A DNA stretch of 64,000 bases from Sulfuricella denitrificans (GCA_002632355.1 NSJJ01000006.1:62001-126000), one strand, 5' to 3'. Shown: positions 16,575 to 27,223, counted from the stretch's first letter. A program made the numbers and translations. The notes: generated from the letters alone by a model not told the origin.

Positions 16575-16847
16575 CTAGTTTACAGCATCTTTCAGCGCTT
16601 TGCCAGCTCTAAATTTAGGAGTTTTTGCAGCTTTGATTTTAATGGTTGCGCCGGTGCGCGGATTGCGTCCATTGCGGGCAGCGCGTTTACCCACATAGAA
16701 AGTACCAAAACCAACCAGGGTCACCATATCGCCTTTTTTCATGGCACCCTTTACAGCAGCAACAGCGGCATCCAGAGCGCGGCCAGCAGCAGCCTTGGAC
16801 ATGTCAGCATCTTTGGCGATCGCATCAATCAGCTCAGATTTGTTCAC
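16575..16847 (-). CDS. hupB: Nucleoid protein HU
   Basis: 90 residues. [11 protein letters not shown] at the start, GFGTF.V..RAAR.GRNP.TG as the DNA-binding beta arm and [12 protein letters not shown] at the end are the HU pattern. It bends and compacts DNA. It lies downstream of lon on the same strand and has its own strong promoter. Symbol follows the conserved lon-hupB order. Confidence 0.96.
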   Translation of the reverse strand: MNKSELIDAIAKDADMSKAAAGRALDAAVAAVKGAMKKGDMVTLVGFGTFYVGKRAARNGRNPRTGATIKIKAAKTPKFRAGKALKDAVN

Positions 16848-16897
16848 GTGTAGTCCCCTTTCAGTTTGGTTGATGTTACAAGCAGTCCAGCATCAGC

Positions 16898-16927
16898 TTT
16901 ATATCAAGCCGCAAAACCTTGTGTCAA
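16898..16927 (-). promoter_or_regulatory. hupB sigma70 promoter
   Basis: On the minus strand, TTGACA (16927-16922) is followed by an 18-base spacer and TATAAA (16903-16898), 50 bases before the hupB ATG. The -35 is perfect and the -10 matches in five of six positions. Confidence 0.75.
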
Positions 16928-16957
16928 GCGGTTCTGCGAAGTTTCATGCCAATTCAT

Positions 16958-19378
16958 TTAATGCTTGATGGTTGCGGCAACCGCTTTGCCCTCTGCAACG
17001 GCGGGAAGCGGCGTGACTTCCTCAACCGTCTCAGGCAGTGCTTCCGGCTTTCTTTCCAGCGCAAGATCAAGAACTTGATCAATCCACTTGACCGGATGAA
17101 TCTCGAGCTTTCCCTTGATATTGTCCGGAATTTCGACCAGATCCTTGACGTTCTCCTGCGGAATCAGAACGATCTTGATCCCGCCCCGGTGCGCCGCCAG
17201 CAATTTCTCTTTCAAGCCCCCGATCGGCAGCACCTCGCCCCGCAGGGTGATTTCCCCCGTCATCGCCACATCAGCACGCACCGGGATGCCGGTAAGAATT
17301 GAAACCATCGCAGTGGTCAGGGCTATACCCGCGCTCGGACCATCCTTGGGCGTGGCCCCTTCGGGCAGATGGATGTGAATATCGTTCTTCTGATAGAAAT
17401 CTTCCGCAATGCCCAAGCCACGAGCGCGGCTGCGCACCACGGAAAGTGCCGCCTGAATGGATTCCTGCATGACTTCGCCCAGCTTGCCGGTGGTCGTCAT
17501 TTTGCCCTTGCCGGGCAGCGCCACGCCTTCAATGGTCAGCAGTTCGCCGCCCACTTCCGTCCACGCCAGACCGGTCACCTGGCCAACCTGGTTGCGCTGT
17601 TCTGCGACCCCGAAAGTGAAGCGTTGCACGCCGAGATATTTATCGAGATTTCGCGCCGTCACCGAGACTTTTTTGCTGCCCTTCTTGAGCAGCAGTTCCT
17701 TGACCACCTTGCGGCAGATTTTGGCAATCTCACGTTCAAGGCTGCGCACGCCAGCTTCGCGCGTGTAGTAGCGCACGACATCACGCACCACGCTTTCAGG
17801 CACGCTGATTTCGGTATCTTTCAGTCCATGCGTCTTGAGCTGCTTGGGCAGCAGATAGCGCATGGCGATATTGATTTTCTCGCTTTCGGTATAACCGGAA
17901 AGGCGGATCACTTCCATGCGGTCGAGCAAGGGCGCAGGAATGTTCATGGTATTGGATGTGGCAACGAACATCACATCCGAGAGGTCGTACTCCACCTCGA
18001 CGTAGTGATCGACAAATGTATGGTTCTGTTCCGGATCGAGCACCTCCAGCAATGCTGACGATGGGTCGCCCCGGAAATCCATGCCCATCTTGTCCACTTC
18101 ATCCAGCAGGAACAGCGGATTGCGCACCGCCACCTTGCTCATGCTTTGCAATATCTTGCCGGGCATGGAGCCGATGTAGGTACGGCGATGGCCGCGAATC
18201 TCGGATTCGTCACGCACCCCGCCCAAGGCCATGCGAACGAACTTGCGATTGGTCGCACGAGCGATGGACTGGCCCAGCGAGGTCTTGCCCACGCCGGGAG
18301 GCCCGACCAGGCACAGGATCGGCGCTTTCAGCTTGTCCACGCGCTGCTGCACCGCGAGATACTCGACAATGCGCTCCTTGACCTTCTCCAGGCCATAGTG
18401 GTCTTCTTCCAGAACCGCTTCAGCCGCAGCCAGGTCCTTGCTGATCTTGGTTTTCTTCTTCCACGGCAAGCCGACCAGCACATCGATGTAATTACGCACC
18501 ACGGTCGCCTCGGCCGACATCGGCGACATCAGCTTGAGTTTCTTGAGTTCCGCATCTGCCTTGGCCTTGGCTTCCCTGGGCATCTGGGCAGCCTTGATCT
18601 TGTTCTCCAGTTCATCTAGGTCCGCACCCTCATCCATGTCACCCAATTCTTTCTGGATCGCTTTGACCTGCTCGTTGAGGTAATACTCGCGCTGGCTCTT
18701 TTCCATCTGGCGCTTGACCCGGCCGCGAATGCGTTTCTCGACCTGAAGAATGTCAATTTCAGAATCCAGCTGGCCCAGCAGGTGCTCCAACCGTTCGTGC
18801 ACCGGGAACATTTCCAGCACAAGCTGTTTCTGTTCCAGTTTCAGCGGCAAATGCGCTGCGATGGTATCCGCCAGACGGCCCGCCTCATCGATACTGGCCA
18901 GGGAGGTCAGAATTTCGGGCGGGATTTTTTTGTTCAGCTTGACGTATTGGTCAAACTGGGCAAAAACGCTGCGCATCATCGCTTCGGTTTCGTGATCGTT
19001 CTCGGTCGGCGCAGGAACAATGTCGGCCTGGGCCGAGAAATAGCCTTCATCGTCAAAAAACTCTGTCACTTCGGCACGCTGATTGCCTTCCACCAGCACC
19101 TTGACCGTACCATCCGGCAGTTTCAGCATCTGCAAAATACTGGCAACACTGCCGATGCGATACAGATCATCCAGGGTTGGCTCATCCTTGGCAGCGGATT
19201 TCTGCGCAACCAGCAAAATGTGCTTTCCCGACTCCATGGCAGCTTCAAGCGCCTTGATGGATTTCGGGCGGCCCACGAAGAGGGGGATCACCATGTGCGG
19301 AAACACCACCACGTCACGCAGGGGCAACAAGGGCAGCTTTACAGGACTGGAGAGCAGTTCGTGCGTTTGTAACGACAT
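16958..19378 (-). CDS. lon: ATP-dependent protease Lon
   Basis: 806 residues. N-terminal substrate domain ([23 protein letters not shown]), AAA+ module with Walker [12 protein letters not shown] (about 355) and DEVDKM, and the C-terminal protease with catalytic Ser in [11 protein letters not shown] and its Lys partner in GLKEKLLAA. Degrades misfolded and regulatory proteins; also degrades many antitoxins, which links it to the TA modules in this window. Ends ~110 bases before hupB. Confidence 0.98.
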   Translation of the reverse strand: MSLQTHELLSSPVKLPLLPLRDVVVFPHMVIPLFVGRPKSIKALEAAMESGKHILLVAQKSAAKDEPTLDDLYRIGSVASILQMLKLPDGTVKVLVEGNQRAEVTEFFDDEGYFSAQADIVPAPTENDHETEAMMRSVFAQFDQYVKLNKKIPPEILTSLASIDEAGRLADTIAAHLPLKLEQKQLVLEMFPVHERLEHLLGQLDSEIDILQVEKRIRGRVKRQMEKSQREYYLNEQVKAIQKELGDMDEGADLDELENKIKAAQMPREAKAKADAELKKLKLMSPMSAEATVVRNYIDVLVGLPWKKKTKISKDLAAAEAVLEEDHYGLEKVKERIVEYLAVQQRVDKLKAPILCLVGPPGVGKTSLGQSIARATNRKFVRMALGGVRDESEIRGHRRTYIGSMPGKILQSMSKVAVRNPLFLLDEVDKMGMDFRGDPSSALLEVLDPEQNHTFVDHYVEVEYDLSDVMFVATSNTMNIPAPLLDRMEVIRLSGYTESEKINIAMRYLLPKQLKTHGLKDTEISVPESVVRDVVRYYTREAGVRSLEREIAKICRKVVKELLLKKGSKKVSVTARNLDKYLGVQRFTFGVAEQRNQVGQVTGLAWTEVGGELLTIEGVALPGKGKMTTTGKLGEVMQESIQAALSVVRSRARGLGIAEDFYQKNDIHIHLPEGATPKDGPSAGIALTTAMVSILTGIPVRADVAMTGEITLRGEVLPIGGLKEKLLAAHRGGIKIVLIPQENVKDLVEIPDNIKGKLEIHPVKWIDQVLDLALERKPEALPETVEEVTPLPAVAEGKAVAATIKH

Positions 19379-19415
19379 GGAATATACGCCTTAATAAATG
19401 CCAGATTAATTCAAA

Positions 19416-19441
19416 TTAAGGGGAGGCCCGGGAATTTCAAG
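19416..19441 (-). promoter_or_regulatory. Possible heat-shock (sigma32) promoter of lon
   Basis: On the minus strand, CTTGAAA (19441-19435), 11 bases, then CCCCTTAA (19423-19416), about 40 bases before the lon ATG. The -35 equals the sigma32 consensus; the -10 departs from CCCCATNT in its second half, and the spacing is at the short end. Confidence 0.5.
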
Positions 19442-19469
19442 CCGGGCAGGAAAATAAACTACAGCAAGT

Positions 19470-19739
19470 TTAGGGCTCATTAATGGATAAATTGAGCATA
19501 CGCTGGGGTTGCTTTGGGCGCAGGTCAAGTCGCGAGACGCGCGGTTGTGCATTCACAACAAGCGGATCGCAACGCAGGAATGCGCTCAAAGCAGCCCCAA
19601 CCCAGGGGGTTGCTGCATATTCGGGCAGCTGCTGCGTTGCAAAGCTTGCGAATGGAATAACCATTCGCTGCGCTTCGCGCCTTGCTCCATCCCGAATATG
19701 CAGCAACGTATGCCCAATTTATCCATTAACGAGCCCTAA
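19470..19739. mobile_element. 270-bp MITE-like element with nested hairpins
   Basis: The ends (19470-19502 and 19707-19739) are 33-base inverted repeats with two mismatches. Inside are two further dyads: 19504-19521 with 19581-19598 (two mismatches) and 19609-19625 with 19691-19707 (perfect 17 bases). The second encloses gcgaatgg/ccattcgc (19648-19668). There is no usable ORF. TA occurs at both outer edges and may be the target duplication. A non-autonomous element moved by an outside transposase is the simplest reading. Confidence 0.75.
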
Positions 19740-19751
19740 TGGTATGGCAAA

Positions 19752-19784
19752 AGAAAAATCCGGAAGCGCAGGCGCGCTCCCGGA
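19752..19784 (-). terminator. Terminator after clpX
   Basis: TCCGGGAGCGC / GCGCTTCCGGA stem with a short loop, then TTTTTCTTTT on the minus strand, 10-40 bases after the clpX stop. One mismatch in the stem. Confidence 0.85.
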
Positions 19785-19794
19785 ATTACATGAA

Positions 19795-21051
19795 TCAGGC
19801 AACCTGGGGTTGATCGGCGTAAATCATGAGCGGCTTGCTTTCGCCGTTGACGACACCGTCATCCACCACCACCTTGCTGACATTCGACATGGAGGGCAAA
19901 TCGTACATGGTATCCAGAAGCGAGTGCTCCAGAATGGAGCGCAAACCACGCGCCCCCGTCTTGCGTGCCAGCGCCTTTTTGGCGATCGCATCCAGCGCAT
20001 CTTCACGGAACTCCAGTTCGACGCCTTCCATGCCGAACAGTTTCTGATACTGCTTGGTAAGCGCATTCTTGGGTTCGGTCAGAATGCGAATCATGGCGGA
20101 CTCATCCAGCTCTTCCAGCGTCGCGACTACCGGCAAACGCCCGACGAACTCCGGGATCAGGCCAAACTTGATCAGATCTTCTGGCTCGACCTCGCGCAAC
20201 ACTTCGCCGATATCCTTGCGGTTATCCTTGCTCTTCACTTCCGCGCCAAAACCGATGCCGCCCTTCTCGGAGCGGTTGCTGATCACCTTTTCAAGTCCGC
20301 TGAAAGCGCCGCCGCAAACAAACAGGATATTGGTGGTATCCACCTGCACGAATTCCTGGTTGGGGTGCTTGCGCCCACCTTGTGGCGGGATAGAAGCGAC
20401 AGTACCCTCGATCAGCTTCAGCAGGGCCTGCTGCACACCCTCGCCCGATACATCGCGGGTAATGGAGGGGTTGTCGGACTTGCGCGAAATCTTGTCGATT
20501 TCGTCGATATAGACAATGCCGCGCTGGGCTTTCTCGATATCGTAATCACACTTCTGCAGCAATTTCTGAATAATGTTTTCGACATCCTCGCCCACATAAC
20601 CGGCTTCGGTCAGCGTAGTCGCATCCGCCATGACGAACGGAACATTGAGCAGGCGCGCCAGTGTCTGGGCCAGCAAAGTCTTGCCCGAGCCTGTCGGCCC
20701 AATCAGCAGGATATTGCTCTTGGCAAGCTCGACCTCGTCATTCTTGTTCTGATTTTTCAGGCGCTTGTAGTGGTTGTATACAGCTACGGACAGAATGCGC
20801 TTGGCCTGTGCCTGGCCGATGACGTACTCATCCAGGATCTGGTTGATTTCCATCGGCACGGGCAGATCATCAGTCCCGCTCTTGCCGGACTGTTCACCCC
20901 GGATTTCCTCGCGAATGATGTCGTTGCAAAGATCCACGCATTCATCACAGATAAATACCGAAGGCCCCGCAATCAGTTTGCGCACTTCATGCTGGCTCTT
21001 GCCGCAGAATGAGCAATAAAGCAATTTTTCACTGCCTGAGTCTTTTGCCAT
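19795..21051 (-). CDS. clpX: ClpX, unfoldase subunit of ClpXP
   Basis: 418 residues. N-terminal zinc-binding domain (YCSFCGKSQ...[10 protein letters not shown]), Walker [13 protein letters not shown], Walker [10 protein letters not shown], and the RKHPNQEF pore segment. It unfolds tagged proteins for ClpP. Follows clpP after 40 bases; together with tig this is the usual operon. Confidence 0.98.
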   Translation of the reverse strand: MAKDSGSEKLLYCSFCGKSQHEVRKLIAGPSVFICDECVDLCNDIIREEIRGEQSGKSGTDDLPVPMEINQILDEYVIGQAQAKRILSVAVYNHYKRLKNQNKNDEVELAKSNILLIGPTGSGKTLLAQTLARLLNVPFVMADATTLTEAGYVGEDVENIIQKLLQKCDYDIEKAQRGIVYIDEIDKISRKSDNPSITRDVSGEGVQQALLKLIEGTVASIPPQGGRKHPNQEFVQVDTTNILFVCGGAFSGLEKVISNRSEKGGIGFGAEVKSKDNRKDIGEVLREVEPEDLIKFGLIPEFVGRLPVVATLEELDESAMIRILTEPKNALTKQYQKLFGMEGVELEFREDALDAIAKKALARKTGARGLRSILEHSLLDTMYDLPSMSNVSKVVVDDGVVNGESKPLMIYADQPQVA

Positions 21052-21091
21052 CGTTCCCTAATCCCAATTAGTCAGCCGTTTCACAATTCCA

Positions 21092-21721
21092 TTAAGCCGC
21101 AACTTCGGCGCGGTTGACAAGCACTTTGTCTATCAGGCCATACTTCACCGATTGTTCCGCGCTCATGAAATTGTCACGATCAGTATCTTTTTCAATAGCT
21201 TTGACCGTCTGGCCGGTATGCTTTGCCAGAATCTCGTTAAGCTTCTGACGCAGATAGAGAATTTCCTTGGCATGGATTTCAATATCCGAAGCCTGCCCCT
21301 GAAACCCGCCCAGCGGCTGATGAATCATCATGCGCGAACTGGGCAGGCTGTAACGCTTACCAGGCGCGCCCGCCGTCAGCAGCAGCGCGCCCATGCTGGC
21401 CGCCTGGCCAATGCACAGCGTCGAGACATCCGGCTTGATGAACTGCATGGTGTCGTAAATCGCCATGCCTGCCGTGACCGAACCTCCCGGAGAATTGATG
21501 TACAGATAAATATCCTTGTCCGGGTTTTCAGACTCCAGAAACAGCAACTGGGCCACAACCAGATTGGCGCTCATTTCATTGACCGGACCAACCAGAAACA
21601 CCACCCGCTCTTTCAGCAGGCGCGAGTAAATATCGTAGGCACGTTCGCCACGACCGCTCTGCTCGATCACCATCGGGATATACCCGAGGCTCTGCGGATC
21701 CCAGTTACTCATTTCATTCAT
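21092..21721 (-). CDS. clpP: ClpP serine protease
   Basis: 209 residues. Catalytic Ser in [11 protein letters not shown], His in MMIHQPLGG and Asp in DTDRDNFMS. The first ATG at 21721 directly follows the tig stop with no gap, which suggests coupling; MSNWDP a few codons on is an alternative start. Forms the 14-subunit chamber with ClpX. Confidence 0.97.
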   Translation of the reverse strand: MNEMSNWDPQSLGYIPMVIEQSGRGERAYDIYSRLLKERVVFLVGPVNEMSANLVVAQLLFLESENPDKDIYLYINSPGGSVTAGMAIYDTMQFIKPDVSTLCIGQAASMGALLLTAGAPGKRYSLPSSRMMIHQPLGGFQGQASDIEIHAKEILYLRQKLNEILAKHTGQTVKAIEKDTDRDNFMSAEQSVKYGLIDKVLVNRAEVAA

Positions 21722-23020
21722 TTAAGCTTTCCCCATCAATTCGTCAAAAACGATCGGCTTGTCCACAACCTGCGCCCGTGTCAGCGCCCACTCGACCACA
21801 TTGCCTTCCAGCACAAGCGATTCGATCTCTGCCATCTGCTGCGGATTGGAGTAAAAATAATTCATTACCTCTTCCGGATCTTCATAGCTTTGCGCCACTT
21901 CTTCAACCTGGGCGCGAATCTGTTCAGGCTTGGCACCAAGCTCATTAGATTTGACCACTTCCGCCAAAATCAAGCCCAGTGCAACACGACGTTCTGCCTG
22001 ATCACGGTGCAATTCGGGAGACTGCATGCCGTCCAGTACCTTTACGCCATGAGAAGACATATTCTGACGCATTTGTTCCATCAAACGCTCGATTTCCATT
22101 TCGACCAGGGAGGTCGGCAAATCGACCTTCGTCACATTCAGAAGGGATTCCATTACCTGTGACTTCACTTTCTCCTGAATGCGCTTCTTGCCTTCTCGCT
22201 CCAGGCTAACGCGAATTTCATTTCTCATCTTTTCCAGGTCGCCATCAGCGACACCCAGGGATTTTGCAAAGTCGGCATCGACTTCAGGCAGTTTGGGCTC
22301 CTCTACAGAATTCAGTGTCACTTCGAAAGTCACGCCCTGCCCTGCCAGTTCCTTGGAATGATAATCATCAGGGAAAGTCAAATCGAACTTCTTGCTTTCC
22401 CCTGCCTTCATCCCCACGAACTGGCCTTCGAATTCAGGCAATGTGCGCCCTTCACCCAGCACCAGCGCAAAGCCCTTGGCCTGCCCGCCGGCAAACTCGA
22501 TATCCCCCTGTGTGCCACGATAATCCACATTCACTCGATCGCCCGAAGCCGCTGTACGGTCAACAGCGTGATAGCTCACACGCTGCTTACGCAGAATTTC
22601 GATAGTCTTGCTCACTTCGTCATCACCAATCGCCACGGCGGGACGTTCAATCGTGCTGGCGCTGATATCACCCAGAACGACATCCGGATAAACCTCGAAA
22701 GTGGCGGTGAACATCATGGATTCGCCATTGCCCTGATCCGCCTTGGGATCGATACGCGGATAACCGGCCACCCTCAACTGGTTTTTCTGCACTGCTTCAG
22801 CAAAGCTTTTTTGCACGGATTCGCCCAGGACTTCCTGACGCACCTGCCCGCCGTGCTGTTGCTCAACCATTTTCATCGGCACCTTGCCAGGGCGGAATCC
22901 CTGCATTTTTACCGTACGCGCCACTTTCTTCAGGCGATTTGCCACCTCGGCTTCAAACTGCGCCAGAGACACGGCAAGTTCCAGGGTTTTTTCCAGCGGG
23001 TTTACATTTTCCGTTTGCAT
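21722..23020 (-). CDS. tig: Trigger factor
   Basis: 432 residues from the ATG at 23020, chosen because AAGGAA lies 7 bases upstream and because the protein then starts MQTENVNPLEKTLELAV like known trigger factors; a GTG two codons earlier is weaker. N-terminal ribosome-binding motif GFRPGKVPMKM is close to the GFRxGKxP signature. The FKBP-type middle and the helical C-terminal cradle follow. It meets nascent chains at the ribosome exit. Confidence 0.96.
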   Translation of the reverse strand: MQTENVNPLEKTLELAVSLAQFEAEVANRLKKVARTVKMQGFRPGKVPMKMVEQQHGGQVRQEVLGESVQKSFAEAVQKNQLRVAGYPRIDPKADQGNGESMMFTATFEVYPDVVLGDISASTIERPAVAIGDDEVSKTIEILRKQRVSYHAVDRTAASGDRVNVDYRGTQGDIEFAGGQAKGFALVLGEGRTLPEFEGQFVGMKAGESKKFDLTFPDDYHSKELAGQGVTFEVTLNSVEEPKLPEVDADFAKSLGVADGDLEKMRNEIRVSLEREGKKRIQEKVKSQVMESLLNVTKVDLPTSLVEMEIERLMEQMRQNMSSHGVKVLDGMQSPELHRDQAERRVALGLILAEVVKSNELGAKPEQIRAQVEEVAQSYEDPEEVMNYFYSNPQQMAEIESLVLEGNVVEWALTRAQVVDKPIVFDELMGKA

Positions 23021-23186
23021 CTTCACATTCCTTAAAATATGTACTTGATATTCGGGTTACAAATCTACGATTTCCGTTAGCCTGGCGCGCCTTGCAGCGG
23101 AAAAACAAATAATTTTCAAGTATAACATAAGCAAGCAAATCACCATGCCCGAGTCGCCAGACGATATCCGGAGCCAAGATAGAAAC

Positions 23187-23214
23187 TTGATTGTTCTTGG
23201 GAATTTGGTAGAAT
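23187..23214 (+). promoter_or_regulatory. rpsF operon promoter
   Basis: TTGATT (23187-23192), 16 bases, TAGAAT (23209-23214); five of six matches in each box. It lies 20 bases before the leader hairpin and about 70 before rpsF. Confidence 0.65.
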
Positions 23215-23232
23215 TGCCTGTTTTTCAACCTT

Positions 23233-23259
23233 GCCTCACCGTCCCGCATGGCGGGAGGC
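23233..23259 (+). promoter_or_regulatory. Likely S6:S18-binding leader hairpin
   Basis: An outer GCC/GGC stem, a TCACCG bulge, then a TCCCGC/GCGGGA stem with a three-base loop, 25 bases before the rpsF start. A hairpin with an unpaired ACCG-type bulge is the known S6:S18-binding motif in rpsF leaders, which mimics the 16S rRNA site and lets the two proteins repress their own operon. Confidence 0.55.
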
Positions 23260-23283
23260 TTAAATTATCCACAAGGAGTATGC

Positions 23284-23661
23284 ATGCGACATTACGAAAT
23301 CGTTTTTATCGTCCATCCCGACCAGAGCGAACAGGTTCCGGGCATGGTCGAACGTTACCGTGGCCTGGTGACCGCCAAGAGCGGCAACATCCACCGTCTT
23401 GAAGACTGGGGGCGCCGCCAGCTGGCCTACCCGATCCAGAAAATTCACAAGGCACACTATGTGCTGATGAATATCGAATGCGATCAGGAAACCCTGGAAG
23501 AACTGGAACATGCTTTCCGCTTCAACGATGCAGTTCTGCGTTATCTCATGGTCAACATGAAAGATGCGGTGACAACACCTTCCCCGATGATGAAGGAAGA
23601 GAAATCGCGTTCACTGCAATCTCAGGGCGAAGAACAACTTGCCCCGGCCGCTGCGGCCTAA
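23284..23661 (+). CDS. rpsF: Ribosomal protein S6
   Basis: 125 residues from the ATG at 23284, after [24 protein letters not shown], then RRQLAYPI.K...A.YVLMN and F.FND.VLR.L. are the S6 pattern; the tail is Ser/Gln/Ala rich. Binds the 30S platform with S18. Confidence 0.97.
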   Translation: MRHYEIVFIVHPDQSEQVPGMVERYRGLVTAKSGNIHRLEDWGRRQLAYPIQKIHKAHYVLMNIECDQETLEELEHAFRFNDAVLRYLMVNMKDAVTTPSPMMKEEKSRSLQSQGEEQLAPAAAA

Positions 23662-23964
23662 GTGCCTGGAAACCAGGTCGTACTGAACGGGAAAATCCTT
23701 GCAATCGACCCGCTGCGTTACACTCCAGCCGGTATTCCGGCGCTGAATCTGACGCTGAGGCACAACTCCAGACAAGTTGAAGCCGGACTGGAACGCGAAG
23801 TCGAGTGTGAAGTACAGGTTGTTGCACTGGGTGAACTGGCTCAACAAACCGCCCATTGCAAAGTGGATGACGGGATCAGGATTCAGGGATTTCTCTCCAG
23901 GAAAAGCCGTAATAGTACGCAACTGGTTTTACACGCAAACAGAATTGAACTGATAGAAATTTAA
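23662..23964 (+). CDS. priB: Primosomal replication protein PriB
   Basis: 100 residues, starting with a GTG immediately after the rpsF stop, so probably translated by coupling. An OB-fold: N.V.L.G.I......R.TPAG.P.L.L.L.H.S.Q.EAG..R.V.C...VVA.G, then IQGFLS. The place between rpsF and rpsR is diagnostic. Stimulates PriA in replication restart. Confidence 0.93.
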   Translation: MPGNQVVLNGKILAIDPLRYTPAGIPALNLTLRHNSRQVEAGLEREVECEVQVVALGELAQQTAHCKVDDGIRIQGFLSRKSRNSTQLVLHANRIELIEI

Positions 23965-23977
23965 AGAGGTAAATAAA

Positions 23978-24205
23978 ATGGCACGTCAAATGTTCCGTCG
24001 CAAGCGCTTCTGCCGCTTCACGGTTGAAGGCATCAAGGAAATCGATTACAAGGATGTGGATCTGCTCAAGGACTTCATCTCCGAGAACGGCAAGATCATT
24101 CCGGCCCGTATCACCGGGACCAAAGCCCGCTACCAGCGCCAGCTGGGCACCGCTATCAAGCGCGCCCGGTTTCTGGCCCTGATGCCCTACACTGACCAGC
24201 ACTAA
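23978..24205 (+). CDS. rpsR: Ribosomal protein S18
   Basis: 75 residues. The RRKRFCRF start, [28 protein letters not shown]...[14 protein letters not shown] is S18 throughout. Partner of S6 in the platform and probably in the leader. Confidence 0.98.
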   Translation: MARQMFRRKRFCRFTVEGIKEIDYKDVDLLKDFISENGKIIPARITGTKARYQRQLGTAIKRARFLALMPYTDQH

Positions 24206-24214
24206 GGAGAAATC

Positions 24215-24664
24215 ATGCAAGTTATTCTTCTGGAAAAACTGGCCAAACTGGGCCAACTGGGTGATGTCGTCAAAGTCAAGGATGGCTATGGCCGCAATTT
24301 CCTGATCCCGCAAAAGAAAGCCAAACGCGCAACGCCCGCCAACTTGGCCGAGTTCGAAGCCAAACGCGCCGAACTGGAAAAGGTCCAGGCTGAAATTCAT
24401 GCCCAGGCAGAAGCCCGTGGCGAGAAGATCAACGGCATCACTGTGCAAATCGCACAGAAAGCTGGCGTGGACGGCCGTTTGTTCGGCTCCGTAACCACCG
24501 GCGACATTTCGGATGCGCTCAAGGCCCAAGGGCTTGAAGTGGCCAAATCCGAAGTCCGCCTGCCTGACGGCCCGCTGAAGCATGTGGGTGATTTCCCGGT
24601 AGACCTGTCTCTCCATACCGATGTCACCGCAAGCATTACGGTATCTGTCGTAGCTGCCGCCTGA
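24215..24664 (+). CDS. rplI: Ribosomal protein L9
   Basis: 149 residues. [36 protein letters not shown] is the L9 N-terminal domain and linker helix; the C-terminal domain follows. AAGGAG precedes the start. Last gene before a strong terminator. Confidence 0.98.
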   Translation: MQVILLEKLAKLGQLGDVVKVKDGYGRNFLIPQKKAKRATPANLAEFEAKRAELEKVQAEIHAQAEARGEKINGITVQIAQKAGVDGRLFGSVTTGDISDALKAQGLEVAKSEVRLPDGPLKHVGDFPVDLSLHTDVTASITVSVVAAA

Positions 24665-24680
24665 TCGCTTCGGCTAAATC

Positions 24681-24709
24681 AAAAAAGGGCTGGCAACAGC
24701 CCTTTTTTT
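24681..24709 (+). terminator. Terminator after rplI
   Basis: AGGGCTG / CAGCCCT stem with a GCAA loop, flanked by A-runs and T-runs on each side, so it may act in both directions. It closes the ribosomal part of the operon; dnaB follows 70 bases later. Confidence 0.92.
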
Positions 24710-24782
24710 GTTTCTGCGCCAGTCTTGCCAATTCCGCCGCGAACCCGGAAACTTCCGGTTTTAGTCTGAGCCATATTATTCA

Positions 24783-26153
24783 ATGAGCGACGCACAACTC
24801 GACGCCATCAAACTCCCCCCTCACTCCATCGAGGCGGAACAATCCGTGCTTGGCGGGCTGTTGCTGGACAACAGCGCCTGGGACCGAATCGCCGATGTCA
24901 TCGCTGAAAGCGATTTCTACCGCCACGACCACCGTCTGATCTTCCGTCATATTTTCAGGCTGCTTGAAGGCGCCAGACCCGCTGACGTCATCACGGTATC
25001 CGAAGCACTGGAAAACAGCGCCGAACTGAACAACGCAGGCGGGCTTGCCTATCTTGCCGCGCTGGCGCAAAACACGCCCAGCGCATCCAACATCAAGCGC
25101 TATGCGGAAATCGTGCGTGACCGCGGGGTAATGCGCAAACTGTCCGAGGTCGGCACGGCAATTTCCGATAGCGCCTACAACCCGGTGGGCCGAAGCGCCG
25201 GGCAATTGCTGGACGAAGCGGAAGCCAAGGTATTCGAAATTGCCGAAGCCAATGCGCGCGGCAAGCAGGGTTTCGTCGAAATCCAGCCCTTGTTGATCCA
25301 GGTGGTTGAGCGCATCGACGAACTGTTTCAACGCGACAACCCCAACGAAGTCACTGGCATTCCCACCGGTTTTCACGATCTGGACCAGAAAACTTCCGGC
25401 CTGCAGCCGGGCGACCTGATTATCGTGGCAGGTCGCCCCAGCATGGGAAAAACGGCTTTTTCCATCAATATCGGCGAAAATGTCGCGCTGGATACCGGCC
25501 TGCCAGTCGCCATTTTCAGTATGGAAATGGGGGGTACCCAGCTGGCGATGCGTATGATCGGTTCAGTGGGAAAACTGGACCAGCAAAAAATCCGTACCGG
25601 CCGCCTGCAGGATGAGGACTGGCTGCGCCTGACCAATGCCGTGGGCAAGCTCAACGACGCGCCAATCCACATTGATGAGAGCGGCGCACTGACCGCACTC
25701 GAACTGCGCGCTCGGGCACGTCGACTGCACCGCCAGTGCGGCAAGCTGGGCCTGATCATCATCGACTACCTGCAACTCATGAGCGGCAGCGGCGGCGGGG
25801 AAAACCGTGCCACGGAGATTTCAGAAATTTCCCGCTCCCTCAAGTCGCTGGCCAAAGAGCTGGAAGTCCCGGTCATCGCGCTTTCCCAGCTTAACCGCAG
25901 CCTTGAACAGCGCCCCAACAAGCGCCCGGTCATGTCAGACCTGCGCGAATCCGGCGCCATCGAGCAGGATGCCGACGTAATCCTGTTCATTTACCGCGAT
26001 GAAGTCTACAACCAGGACTCCCCAGAGAAGGGAACTGCCGAGATCATCATCGGCAAACAGCGTAACGGCCCGATTGGCACCGTGAGAATGACTTTTCTTG
26101 GCGAATACACGCGCTTCGAAAACTATGCGCATGGCGGCGGAGGCGATTACTAA
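24783..26153 (+). CDS. dnaB: Replicative helicase DnaB
   Basis: 456 residues. N-terminal collar domain (PPHSIEAEQSVLGGLLLDN), linker, RecA-like ATPase with GRPSMGKTAF (Walker A, about 220), IIIDYLQLM (Walker B) and SQLNRSLEQRP.KRP..SDLRESG. No intein is present. Unwinds DNA at the fork. Confidence 0.98.
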   Translation: MSDAQLDAIKLPPHSIEAEQSVLGGLLLDNSAWDRIADVIAESDFYRHDHRLIFRHIFRLLEGARPADVITVSEALENSAELNNAGGLAYLAALAQNTPSASNIKRYAEIVRDRGVMRKLSEVGTAISDSAYNPVGRSAGQLLDEAEAKVFEIAEANARGKQGFVEIQPLLIQVVERIDELFQRDNPNEVTGIPTGFHDLDQKTSGLQPGDLIIVAGRPSMGKTAFSINIGENVALDTGLPVAIFSMEMGGTQLAMRMIGSVGKLDQQKIRTGRLQDEDWLRLTNAVGKLNDAPIHIDESGALTALELRARARRLHRQCGKLGLIIIDYLQLMSGSGGGENRATEISEISRSLKSLAKELEVPVIALSQLNRSLEQRPNKRPVMSDLRESGAIEQDADVILFIYRDEVYNQDSPEKGTAEIIIGKQRNGPIGTVRMTFLGEYTRFENYAHGGGGDY

Positions 26154-26156
26154 GCC

Positions 26157-27221
26157 ATGACGCGCCCGATTCGCGCCACTGTGGACCTCACTGCGCTGCG
26201 TCACAATCTGGGTGTCGCCCGCAGTTACGCACCCCATTCACGCATCATGGCGGTGATCAAGGCCAATGGCTACGGTCATGGCATGCTGCAGGTGGCAAAA
26301 GCGCTGGCGTCGGCAGACGGGTTTGCCATACTCAATCTGGCTGAAGCCATCGCACTGCGTGAATCAGGTTTCAGTAAGGACATCCTGCTGCTAGAAGGTT
26401 TTTTCAGCGCGGACGAAATCCCTTTGCTTGTCCAGCATGAACTGTCCACCGTCATTCATGCACCATGGCAGATCGACGCTGTGCTTCAGGCCCGCAGCTC
26501 AACGCCGATTCAGGCATGGCTTAAAATCAACAGCGGTATGAACCGCCTCGGATTTCAGCCTGATGAATTTCCGGCCGCTTTGCAAAAGCTGCAGCAGGCG
26601 GGCGCCAAAGTGACACTGATGACTCACTTTGCCTGTGCCGATGAAAGCAATGGCATTACGGAACAGCTGGCGCTGTTCAATGCCCTTGTCCATGATTTGC
26701 AATTGCCGCGCAGCCTGTCAAATTCCGCAGCCTTGCTGAGTTTCCCTGATGCACTCGGGGACTGGGCCCGCCCTGGCATCATGCTTTATGGCGCTTCCCC
26801 AATGAACCACAAAAGCGCTTCTGAGTTTGGACTCAAACCTGTCATGACACTTTCCAGCGAGATCATCGCAACGCGCGACATTCACGCCGGGGCTAAAGTG
26901 GGCTATGGAGGAAGCTTTTGTGCGCCGGGCACCATGCGCATCGGCACCGTAGCCTGCGGCTATGCCGATGGTTATCCACGCCATGCCCCAAGTGGCACAC
27001 CGGTTCTGGTCGAAGGACAACACAGCCGCATTATCGGGCGGGTTTCCATGGATATGCTGACTGTGGATTTGACCCGCATTCCAGAGGCCCGGATTGGCTC
27101 GCCCGTGACGCTGTGGGGCGAAGGACTGCCGGTGGACGTGGTTGCCGCCGCCGCAGGCACCATCAGCTACGAGCTGCTATGCGCCATTGCAGCACGGGTT
27201 CCCATGAGTGAAGTCGCATAA
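26157..27221 (+). CDS. alr: Alanine racemase
   Basis: 354 residues. The PLP Lys lies in AVIKANGYGHG (about residue 34) and the catalytic Tyr in GYGGSF (about 248). RPGIMLYG and GRVSMDM..VDLT are conserved. Converts L- to D-alanine for peptidoglycan. Starts 3 bases after dnaB. The ald gene (38186) uses the same amino acid. Confidence 0.97.
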   Translation: MTRPIRATVDLTALRHNLGVARSYAPHSRIMAVIKANGYGHGMLQVAKALASADGFAILNLAEAIALRESGFSKDILLLEGFFSADEIPLLVQHELSTVIHAPWQIDAVLQARSSTPIQAWLKINSGMNRLGFQPDEFPAALQKLQQAGAKVTLMTHFACADESNGITEQLALFNALVHDLQLPRSLSNSAALLSFPDALGDWARPGIMLYGASPMNHKSASEFGLKPVMTLSSEIIATRDIHAGAKVGYGGSFCAPGTMRIGTVACGYADGYPRHAPSGTPVLVEGQHSRIIGRVSMDMLTVDLTRIPEARIGSPVTLWGEGLPVDVVAAAAGTISYELLCAIAARVPMSEVA

Positions 27222-27223
27222 TC

